Assembly (NCBI GenBank): GCA_051745085.1 | Contig: JBNJDR010000034.1 | Span: forward strand, 1 to 18,247 | Direction of reading: 5' to 3' | DNA: 18,247 bases | DNA from: Halonatronomonas sp051745085 | Lineage (GTDB): Bacteria; Bacillota; Halanaerobiia; Halanaerobiales; Halarsenatibacteraceae | Shown here: piece by piece, positions 8,419 through 14,883 of the stretch | Layout: each line of letters starts with the position of its first letter | Numbering within the stretch: the stretch's first letter is position 1 | Notes under the pieces: generated by a model | The model's input: only the letters and a program-made list of their open reading frames with translations | Told to the model about the DNA's origin: nothing | The model's database searches: none | Made by a program: the position numbers and the translations under genes

Positions 8419-9714
8419 ATGGCAATATTAGGTAATGTAACGCTGACTATATTTATCTTATTCTTTTTTCTTTTAATAATGAAGGTTCCAATAGCAATAA
8501 CTTTAGGAGTAGCAGCTCTTTATGGTGTTTATGCTTCTGGACTTAGTTTTTCTATGATGTCTTATAATTTTTATGGTGCCATCGCTTCATTTCCGCTTTT
8601 GGCTATACCCTTCTTTGTCATGGCGGGAGTTATAATGGAAAAAGCAAGATTAGCTGAAAAAATCGTTAACTTTATAAAAATATTAGTTGGACCTATTCAT
8701 GGAGGATTAGCTATTGCAGCTGTTATAGTTGCAATCTTTTGGGGAGCGTTATCAGGTTCTGGTCCAGCAACGGTTGCTGCCCTGGGTATTATTCTTATTC
8801 CAGGTATGGTTAAAGCTGAATATGATAAAGGTTTTGCTACGGCTGTCGTTTCTGTCAGTAGTGGATTAGCAATAATTATACCGCCGAGTATAGCTTTTAT
8901 TGTATACGGTATGGTAGCAAATGTGTCGATTGGGACTTTGTTTATTGCAGGTATAATCCCAGGAGTGATTGTTGGTTTAGCTCTTTGTATTATTGTTTAT
9001 TTTATATCTAAGAAGCGAGGTTATAAAGGAGAAGAGTGGGTTAGTTTGAAAGAGGTCTGGTTTGCTTTTAAGGATGCTTTTTGGGCGTTTTTAACTCCAA
9101 TTATTATATTAGGTGGAATATATGGAGGAATCTTTACACCTACAGAAGCAGCTGCTGTAGCTGTTTTTTATGGAATCTTTGTAGGCATGTTTGTATATAA
9201 AACAGTTGATTTGCCTCTTTTATTTAAAATAGGTACTGATTCTGCGAATACAACAGCGGTGGTGATGTTAGTTTTGGGTTGTGCTAGCCTTTTTACCTGG
9301 GTGGGTACAAACCTTGGATTTATAAGAAGAGCATCGGATTTATTGATGGGTATTTCAGAATCGGAGTTAATTATATTGTTTTTTATAAATGTAATAGTTT
9401 TAATTTCTGGTATGATTTTAGATCCTGTCTCTATTTATTATGTCTATGTACCTATTCTCTTACCGATAATCTATCAGATGGGCTGGAATCCGGTTTGGTT
9501 TGGAGTTATTATGACAGTTAATTTAGCAATTGGCCAGGTTACTCCCCCTGTGGCAGTTAATCTTTATGTAGGATCCAATATTTCTGGGATATCTCTAGAA
9601 AGATTATCAAAAGAAGCGTTACCCTTGATTGGAGCGGTTTTAATTGCCTTAACATTATTAGTATTATTCCCTGTGATTACAACATTTTTACCAAAAGTTT
9701 TAGGAATAATGTAA
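8419..9714 (+). CDS. dctM: TRAP transporter large membrane subunit, DctM family
   Basis: 431 residues, full length for DctM, hydrophobic throughout with about 12 membrane segments. It catalyses substrate translocation using the sodium gradient in concert with DctQ and DctP. Recognisable family segments are PFFVMAGVIMEKARLAEKIV, FWGALSGSGPATVAALG, IIPPSIAFIVYG, GIFTPTEAAAVAVFYG and GQVTPPVAVNLYV. GGGGAGG at 8403-8409 precedes the ATG by 9 nt and lies within the end of dctQ. Only 26 nt separate it from the E2 gene, so transport and catabolism are cotranscribed. Confidence 0.93.
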   Translation: MAILGNVTLTIFILFFFLLIMKVPIAITLGVAALYGVYASGLSFSMMSYNFYGAIASFPLLAIPFFVMAGVIMEKARLAEKIVNFIKILVGPIHGGLAIAAVIVAIFWGALSGSGPATVAALGIILIPGMVKAEYDKGFATAVVSVSSGLAIIIPPSIAFIVYGMVANVSIGTLFIAGIIPGVIVGLALCIIVYFISKKRGYKGEEWVSLKEVWFAFKDAFWAFLTPIIILGGIYGGIFTPTEAAAVAVFYGIFVGMFVYKTVDLPLLFKIGTDSANTTAVVMLVLGCASLFTWVGTNLGFIRRASDLLMGISESELIILFFINVIVLISGMILDPVSIYYVYVPILLPIIYQMGWNPVWFGVIMTVNLAIGQVTPPVAVNLYVGSNISGISLERLSKEALPLIGAVLIALTLLVLFPVITTFLPKVLGIM

Positions 9715-9740
9715 TTTACTTATAAAAGAGGTGATATTAT

Positions 9741-11081
9741 ATGTCAAAAGAAATAAAGATGCCTAAATTAGGTTTAACAATGGAAGAAGGAGAAGTTGTT
9801 AACTGGCATAAAGAAGTTGGAGATAAAATAGAAAAGGGAGAGATTATAGTTGAAATTGAAAGCGATAAAATTAGCAATGAAGTAGAATCAGAAATCGAAG
9901 GATTTTTAGCAGTAAAACTTTACGAAACTGGTGATATAGTTGAAGTTGGTGCGGTTTTAGGTGTGATTGCTGAAGATAAAGAAGAAATAACAAAAATTCA
10001 AGCTGAATATAAAACCAGTTTAAATCAAGAGCAGGAACAAGATAAAACAAAAGAAGCTTTTCGCAAGAAAGAAGAAAGCATTGAAAAAGATCAGGAATTT
10101 AAAAGATCTGAATTAGAAAAACCTGCATCTCCAAAAGCAGTAATGTTAGCTAAAAAAAATAAAGTCGATCTTACTGAAGTTGAAATAAATAAAGGTGAAA
10201 GAATTACCTCAGAAGATGTAGCTATTTATTTAGAAAAGTTGAAAGAAACCGACGTTGAGACAGAGAAAAAAGTTAAGTTTACCCCAAAAGCAGAAAAAAT
10301 GGTAGAAGATATGGACTTAGATAAAAAGAAAGTATTTGAAACTGTTTCTAAAGATAGGGTTAGGTCTGAAGATATAGAGGTTTTGAACTCTAGAGAAGAA
10401 GATAGAAAACTAATTGAATCTCAAAATTTATCACAAATGAGAAAGTCAATAGCTAATCGGCTAACAGAAAGTTGGAAGGCACCACATGTATATCTAAGAT
10501 CTGAAATAAAAATAGATAATTTGATAGAACTAAAAGAATTGTTTATGCAAAAAGGCAGAGAAGTTTCTTTAACGGATTTAATTGCATTAGCAACTATAAA
10601 AACTTTAAATGGACATCCCGCAATGAATGCTCATTTTAATGATAAACAAATTAACAAATTTAAAAATATTAATTTAGGTATGGCTGTGGCAGTAGAAAAC
10701 GGTCTAGTAGTTCCTGTAATTAAGTCTGCAAATAAATTATCCTTGACTGATTTAAGGAAAAATATAATTGATATGGTAGATAAAGCAAGAAGCGGTAATT
10801 TAGAATCAAATGATTATGTTGGAGGTACTTTTACGATTTCCAATTTAGGAATGTATGGAGTGGATGAATTTACAGCAGTTATTAATCCTCCTCAGGTAGG
10901 GATTCTAGCCGTAGGAAGAAAAAAAGAAAAGCTGATTTTGAGTGAAAACAATGACGTAAAAGCAATAAATATTATTAACTTTACATTAGGAATTGATCAT
11001 CGCGCGATTGACGGTGCCGTTGGGGCAAAGTTTTTACAAACATTAACTAAATATATTGAAGAGCCTCTATTAATGCTATAA
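9741..11081 (+). CDS. acoC: Dihydrolipoamide acyltransferase E2 with two subunit-binding domains
   Basis: 446 residues. An N-terminal lipoyl domain (1-80) has the modified lysine at K43 within ESDKI. After a charged linker come two peripheral-subunit-binding-like domains: 129-168 (ASPKAVMLAK ... RITSEDVAIYL) and 180-216 (FTPKAEKMVE ... RVRSEDIEVL), the second degenerate. The catalytic domain (about 225-446) ends with the active-site motif HRAIDG (H420, D424). It transfers the acyl group from lipoyl to CoA and forms the core of the complex with the E1 and E3 encoded beside it. It is the 2-oxo-acid-dehydrogenase type of E2, not the form with an alpha/beta-hydrolase-like C-terminus named AcoC in some proteobacteria. 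AGAGGTG precedes the ATG. Confidence 0.9.
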   Translation: MSKEIKMPKLGLTMEEGEVVNWHKEVGDKIEKGEIIVEIESDKISNEVESEIEGFLAVKLYETGDIVEVGAVLGVIAEDKEEITKIQAEYKTSLNQEQEQDKTKEAFRKKEESIEKDQEFKRSELEKPASPKAVMLAKKNKVDLTEVEINKGERITSEDVAIYLEKLKETDVETEKKVKFTPKAEKMVEDMDLDKKKVFETVSKDRVRSEDIEVLNSREEDRKLIESQNLSQMRKSIANRLTESWKAPHVYLRSEIKIDNLIELKELFMQKGREVSLTDLIALATIKTLNGHPAMNAHFNDKQINKFKNINLGMAVAVENGLVVPVIKSANKLSLTDLRKNIIDMVDKARSGNLESNDYVGGTFTISNLGMYGVDEFTAVINPPQVGILAVGRKKEKLILSENNDVKAINIINFTLGIDHRAIDGAVGAKFLQTLTKYIEEPLLML

Positions 11082-11104
11082 TTTTTTATGGGAAGGAGAA
11101 AGAT

Positions 11105-12493
11105 ATGTCAGAATTTAACCTGGTTATTATTGGAGGTGGGCCGGCTGGTTATACGGCAGCGATAAGAGCTACTCAGCTGGGGTTAAAAGTAGCTCTTATT
11201 GAAAAGGATAAAATTGGGGGGACCTGTTTGAATCGGGGTTGTATTCCCACTAAAGCTTTACTTGAAGGAGTGGGCTTGAAAGAAAAAATAGAAAAAGCTG
11301 ATATTATGGGAATTGAGTCGCCTGGTTTAAATTTAAATTTTTCTAAATTAAAAGAATGGCAGCAAAACTCGGTAAATACTTTAAAGCAAGGCGTCGAAAG
11401 TATTTTAAAAAAACATCAAATAACTGTAATTAAAGGCGAGGGACAACTTATTAATAAGAAAAAAATTAAAATTATTGAAACTGAGGAGGTAATAGAAGGA
11501 GATAATATATTACTTGCTTTAGGTTCTCGGCCGATTAAATTGCCTATCTCAGGAGCAGATCTTCCTGGGGTGCTCACTAGTAAAGAACTTTTGCAATCTG
11601 AAGAAGTTCCCATGAAAATGGTAGTGATTGGCGGAGGGGTTATTGGCCTTGAATTTGCTAATATATATTCAGGTTTGGGAACTGATGTCACTATTATTGA
11701 ACTTGAAGACAGAATTATTCCCCTAGCAGATAAAGATATATCCAGTAAAATGGAAGAAGTTATGCATAAAAAAGGAATAAAAATTATAACAAATAAACAA
11801 GTAGAAGCAATTCAAGAGGATAATCAAGGTTTAAGTGTTGTTTATGGAAATGGAAGTAAAGCATATGCAGATAAAGTGTTAATGGCTGTTGGACGTCAGC
11901 CTAATTTAGGAGATACCCTAGCGCTAGAACTTGACATGAAAGGTGGATTCATTAAAGTTGATGAATATTATGAAACCTCAATTAAAGGAGTTTATGCTGT
12001 TGGAGATATTCTTAACACTGCCCAATTAGCTCATCTGGCTAGTGCTGAAGCTAATGCTGCAGTGTACAATATCATGATTAAACAAAAGAATAAATCACGC
12101 GACTTGTTAAAAAGAGTAAATTATAAAGCGGTGCCAAGTGCTGTATATACCTCCCCAGGAGTGGCTTCAGTGGGTTTGACAGAAGAAGAGGCACGTGAAA
12201 ATTTTAATATTGAAACTTATATTTATCCCTATAAAGCAAATGGTAAAGCTGTTACCATGAATGAAGTAGAGGGATTTGTAAAAATAATTAAAGAAAAAAC
12301 TTATGATGAAGTGGTTGGAGTTCATATCATAGGGGCAAAAGCCCCAGAATTAATAGCAGGACCAACATTAGGTATGAATTTAGAAATTACAACAACAGAA
12401 TTAGCAGAAACAATTCACCCTCATCCAACAATTTCTGAAATATTAATGGAAACTGCTGAAATGGCTGGCCCAGGTGCAATTCATTGGACATAA
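11105..12493 (+). CDS. acoL: Dihydrolipoamide dehydrogenase E3
   Basis: 462 residues. It reoxidises dihydrolipoyl-E2 with FAD and NAD+. The N-terminal FAD fold GGGPAGYTAAIRA (10-22), redox disulfide C41/C46 in GGTCLNRGCIPTK, NAD-binding GGGVIGLEFA, second FAD motif GVYAVGDI and C-terminal catalytic HPHPTISE are all intact. There is no N-terminal lipoyl domain, unlike some clostridial E3s. GGAAGGAG lies just upstream of the ATG, 23 nt after E2. A perfect-stem terminator follows, closing the main operon. Confidence 0.93.
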   Translation: MSEFNLVIIGGGPAGYTAAIRATQLGLKVALIEKDKIGGTCLNRGCIPTKALLEGVGLKEKIEKADIMGIESPGLNLNFSKLKEWQQNSVNTLKQGVESILKKHQITVIKGEGQLINKKKIKIIETEEVIEGDNILLALGSRPIKLPISGADLPGVLTSKELLQSEEVPMKMVVIGGGVIGLEFANIYSGLGTDVTIIELEDRIIPLADKDISSKMEEVMHKKGIKIITNKQVEAIQEDNQGLSVVYGNGSKAYADKVLMAVGRQPNLGDTLALELDMKGGFIKVDEYYETSIKGVYAVGDILNTAQLAHLASAEANAAVYNIMIKQKNKSRDLLKRVNYKAVPSAVYTSPGVASVGLTEEEARENFNIETYIYPYKANGKAVTMNEVEGFVKIIKEKTYDEVVGVHIIGAKAPELIAGPTLGMNLEITTTELAETIHPHPTISEILMETAEMAGPGAIHWT

Positions 12494-12502
12494 AAATTAA
12501 TT

Positions 12503-12533
12503 ATAAAGTCTGCTCTTTGTGAGCAGACTTTAT
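12503..12533 (+). terminator. Intrinsic terminator after acoL
   Basis: ATAAAGTCTGCTC (12503-12515) and GAGCAGACTTTAT (12521-12533) form a perfect 13-bp stem with a 5-nt loop, followed by a short T-rich tail. It separates the dehydrogenase operon from lplA, so lplA depends on read-through or on a promoter of its own that is not evident. Confidence 0.85.
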
Positions 12534-12565
12534 TTTCACTGAGCTATTATAGGTGGTATAGGCGG

Positions 12566-13537
12566 GTGGTTAAATTGAAAGAGGACAATATAAGAATAAT
12601 TCGTTCATCTTCTCATAATCCTTGGTATAATCTTGCTTATGAAGAATATTTATTAAATAATATAAATGATAGTCGATTAATAATATTATTTTATCAGAAT
12701 AAAAATGCTATAATTATTGGGAGGAATCAAAACCCCTGGCACGAATGTTCATATACAAAATTTAAAAATGGTGGGGGGCTTATCGCAAGAAGGTTTTCAG
12801 GTGGCGGTACTGTTTTTCATGATCTGGGTAACTTAAATTACTCTTTTATAGTTAATAAAAGAAATTACGATGTTAACAAAAATCTTTCTTTAATTCAAAG
12901 AGTATTAGAAAAATTTAATATTAAAACTGAAGTGACAGAAAGACATGATATTCATATTAATGGATATAAAATATCAGGTAATGCGTTTCATCTAAAAAAA
13001 AATAGAGCCTGTCATCATGGTACTTTATTATTTAATTCCGATTTAGTTAAAATATCAAGATTTCTTAAATCAGAAGTAAAAATTCTTGAAGGGAATTATA
13101 TCAAATCTAACCCTTCACCAGTCATGAATATTAGTAGTGTAAGTAAAAAAATTAGTATTGATGATTTTATAAAAGCAGTGGTGCTATTAAAATGTGATAA
13201 TAACTTTAATGAGAATTATTGCTTAATTAATCCAGAAGAATTTAATTTGATTAATGATATATATAAAAAGAATGCTTCCTGGAATTGGATATATGGAAGA
13301 ACTCCAGATTTTACGACAATTATAAATCATAAAATTATTAACTTAAAAATTAAAATCGAAAAAGGTTACATTAAAAATTGTAAAGCAAAAATAATTCATA
13401 ATGATGTACCGATTAAGAAAAAAAATATAAGTAATTTTGAAAAGTATTTGACAGATAAAAAATTTATCCCTCAGGTTATTAAGGAGACAATAGATGACTT
13501 TTTGACTTTGAAAGCAAACTGGCCAGCCCGCGGGTGA
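12566..13537 (+). CDS. lplA: Lipoate-protein ligase
   Basis: 323 residues from GTG 12566 (AGGTGG at 12551-12556, 9 nt upstream); a TTG at 12575 with GGGTGG 5 nt upstream is an alternative. It activates scavenged lipoate with ATP and attaches it to the E2 lipoyl lysine, here most simply K43 of the neighbouring AcoC. Family motifs are ARRFSGGGTVFHDLGNLNYSF, the catalytic lysine in GYKISGNA, and HHGTLLFNSDL; a C-terminal accessory domain follows. Length is close to typical LplA/LplJ (about 330). The gene is even more AT-rich than the rest of the cassette. Its final codons (NWPARG) and its TGA stop are supplied by the second 41-bp repeat, so the natural C-terminus may have been replaced by a few residues at the junction. 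Confidence 0.88.
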   Translation: MVKLKEDNIRIIRSSSHNPWYNLAYEEYLLNNINDSRLIILFYQNKNAIIIGRNQNPWHECSYTKFKNGGGLIARRFSGGGTVFHDLGNLNYSFIVNKRNYDVNKNLSLIQRVLEKFNIKTEVTERHDIHINGYKISGNAFHLKKNRACHHGTLLFNSDLVKISRFLKSEVKILEGNYIKSNPSPVMNISSVSKKISIDDFIKAVVLLKCDNNFNENYCLINPEEFNLINDIYKKNASWNWIYGRTPDFTTIINHKIINLKIKIEKGYIKNCKAKIIHNDVPIKKKNISNFEKYLTDKKFIPQVIKETIDDFLTLKANWPARG

Positions 13538-13556
13538 TCCCGGAACTGGCCAGTTA
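13516..13556. terminator. Hairpin terminator; copy 2 of the 41-bp direct repeat
   Basis: Perfect 10-bp outer arms AACTGGCCAG (13517-13526)/CTGGCCAGTT (13546-13555) with an inner CGGG/CCCG stem, followed by six Ts (13557-13562) that make it a good plus-strand terminator for lplA. It overlaps the lplA stop codon. It differs from copy 1 (2417-2457) at three positions. Read on the minus strand its U-tract is weak, so the convergent gene at 13587 is less well served. Confidence 0.85.
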
Positions 13557-13586
13557 TTTTTTATTTGAAAAAATATCTACTTCAAC

Positions 13587-14483
13587 TTACAGGGTAAAGC
13601 TGTAATCCCCTGTTTCTCCGGCATAGAGGGCGGCCTGGTTGGTCTCAGGTGCAGATCCAAATTTAGGGGTCTGACCGATATCAGCCAGGGTGGTCTCTGC
13701 CAAAATTCCGATTAAGCCGCTTTCGTGCATACCATCGTTAGACTGACGATAGACTTTGTAGCCATCGGCCCCGTCAACTGCATACCAGTTTAATTCGACG
13801 CTGTTGCTTTCATCGAGAACTTCAGGTGCATCGAAAATGTCAACGATAACAGGGTTGGTCTCGCGGCCGGCTTTAAGGGCGGTGACTAAATAGGTGATCT
13901 CAGCGCTGCCTGGAGTGCCGAGGACAGAAGCCATCAGATTGGCTGGAACCTCCAGGTACTGAACTTCCTGGCTTAAGCGGAAGAAGTACTCGCTGTCGGG
14001 CTCTAAATTGATCAGTTCGATCTCAGCGGCCATATCCGGGTCGGCCATGATTTCGAGGGTTTCCAGGTAGCTGCTGGGTTTATCGCCATAAGCTAACTGG
14101 ACAGGGCCGGCGAAGTCTGTTTCGAAGCTGATTATAGCTGAACTGAAGGAATTAGCTTCGGCGCTGACGTTGCGGATAAGGTTGAAGTTAGGCATGTCGT
14201 GGAGATAGGAGCAGACCTTCTTCATGAACAGGTTGTAGCCAGTAACCGGCTGACCGCTGGCCCTGCGCTTCCAGGCCATCTTGTCTGTGCCGGTGAGTAA
14301 TTGATACATAGCTGCAGCTTCGGTGAAGCTCTTCTTAACAGCCTGCTGTTTCGCCGTGTTCGGCTGAGTAGACTCGGTGTGCCGGCGCACGTAGTTGACG
14401 CCTTTCCAATTGGAGAAAACCATATCATCCCCGAACTTCCCGCGTGCATCCATAGAAAAAAGTGGTCCAGTTACCTTTGCCAT
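13587..14483 (-). CDS. Phage-virion-like N-terminal domain with fibronectin-type III regions
   Basis: 298 residues, ATG with AGGAGGGG 7 nt upstream. I do not know its function. The N-terminal 95 residues carry a pattern (GPLFSMDARGKFGDDMVFS, WKGVNYVRRH, QPNTAKQQAV) seen in small structural proteins of phages and prophages. The remainder looks like one or two fibronectin-III folds: LEPDSEYFFRLS near 155-175 and VELNWYAVDGADGYKVYRQ near 230-250 are typical strands. There is no signal peptide and no cysteine cluster. No other phage genes are in view. It faces the lplA gene across the repeat terminator. It might be a phage remnant or an adopted surface or structural protein; both are guesses. Confidence 0.7.
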   Translation of the reverse strand: MAKVTGPLFSMDARGKFGDDMVFSNWKGVNYVRRHTESTQPNTAKQQAVKKSFTEAAAMYQLLTGTDKMAWKRRASGQPVTGYNLFMKKVCSYLHDMPNFNLIRNVSAEANSFSSAIISFETDFAGPVQLAYGDKPSSYLETLEIMADPDMAAEIELINLEPDSEYFFRLSQEVQYLEVPANLMASVLGTPGSAEITYLVTALKAGRETNPVIVDIFDAPEVLDESNSVELNWYAVDGADGYKVYRQSNDGMHESGLIGILAETTLADIGQTPKFGSAPETNQAALYAGETGDYSFTL

Positions 14484-14531
14484 AAGGTAACCCCTCCTTT
14501 AAATAGATTTTTGCGGTTCGCTGTTGTCTGT

Positions 14532-14580
14532 ATTATATTATAATTTCTCGGTGGGGTAAGGGGTAGTTTTTGCAAAATGA
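14532..14580 (-). promoter_or_regulatory. Promoter region with palindromic 18-bp element, copy A
   Basis: On the minus strand two overlapping TATAAT boxes (14537-14542 and 14532-14537) precede the gene starting at 14483. Upstream at 14563-14580 is TCATTTTGCAAAAACTAC, containing the palindrome TTTTGCAAAA, identical to 14804-14821. It lies 25 bp from the second TATAAT, the same distance as in copy B. The -35 (CTTACC) is poor, so the element may supply recognition as an UP element or activator site. Confidence 0.5.
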
Positions 14581-14611
14581 AATTTTTTTTGCTTATTGCC
14601 TCCCTAATTTT

Positions 14612-14740
14612 TTAACAGTAGATTAAATCTTTGCCCTCGGCGCCGCAAACCAGACATTCCTGACCAGCAAATCCGAAATAACTTTCTTCCTCACAGCGGC
14701 TGATCTGGCCGCAGTTTTCACAGTAAACATATCTGGGCAT
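14612..14740 (-). CDS. 42-residue zinc-ribbon-like peptide
   Basis: A small gene with a clear start (AGGAGG at 14749-14754, 8 nt before ATG) and its own near-consensus promoter. It encodes 42 residues beginning MPRYVYCENCGQ. Two CxxC pairs, C7/C10 and C29/C32, form a zinc-ribbon or rubredoxin-like knuckle pattern; C16 and the terminal C42 are additional cysteines. It has no membrane segment or signal peptide, so it is probably cytoplasmic. It shares an upstream 18-bp element with the next minus-strand gene (13587-14483), suggesting common control. Function unknown; RNA, protein or metal binding is possible. Confidence 0.75.
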   Translation of the reverse strand: MPRYVYCENCGQISRCEEESYFGFAGQECLVCGAEGKDLIYC

Positions 14741-14772
14741 AAGCTTGACCTCCTTTAATCTGAGATACTTTA

Positions 14773-14821
14773 ATTATATTGAGCTCAGTTAAATTTGTCA
14801 TAAGTAGTTTTTGCAAAATGA
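14773..14821 (-). promoter_or_regulatory. Sigma-A promoter with palindromic 18-bp element, copy B
   Basis: On the minus strand ATGACA (14796-14801) and TATAAT (14773-14778) are separated by 17 bp, a near-consensus promoter for the 42-residue peptide. TCATTTTGCAAAAACTAC at 14804-14821 ends 2 bp from the -35, the usual place for an UP element or class II activator. Confidence 0.75.
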
Positions 14822-14822
14822 G

Positions 14823-14850
14823 AAAGACCCCGTTATATAATGGGGTCTTT
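14823..14850. terminator. Hairpin terminator after the diflavin gene
   Basis: AAAGACCCC (14823-14831) and GGGGTCTTT (14842-14850) form a 9-bp stem around a 10-nt AT-rich loop that can extend the stem. On the minus strand it is followed by a T-rich tract and lies 33 nt beyond the stop of the gene at 14884-16269, which it probably terminates. Confidence 0.75.
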
Positions 14851-14883
14851 TGCTGCTTCTATTATATGAAGATTATGTTGAAA

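Larger units (their letters stand above)
2417..13556. other. AT-rich cassette bounded by 41-bp direct repeats
   Basis: Between the two terminator copies base composition drops steeply (sampled 60-base rows: 27% GC at 4201, 18% at 13021, against 58% at 1201 and 45% at 13801). The segment carries a self-contained metabolic module (regulator, dehydrogenase complex, transporter, lipoate ligase) and no integrase or transposase. Outer flanks of the two repeat copies keep the A-run (left copy) and T-run (right copy) expected of one ancestral bidirectional terminator, while the inner flanks differ. Horizontal acquisition by insertion into that terminator is an inference; sequence composition and repeats are directly seen. 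Confidence 0.6.

Noticed and set aside
2417..13556. Reading the flanking 41-bp repeats as insertion-sequence ends or a transposon target-site duplication
   Set aside because: They are direct, not inverted, are hairpin terminators, are much longer than usual target duplications, and no transposase or integrase lies between them. Terminator-borne insertion or recombination explains them better.
2414..13560. CRISPR array or tRNA attachment site at the cassette edges
   Set aside because: There are only two repeat copies 11 kb apart, and neither folds as a tRNA or is part of one.
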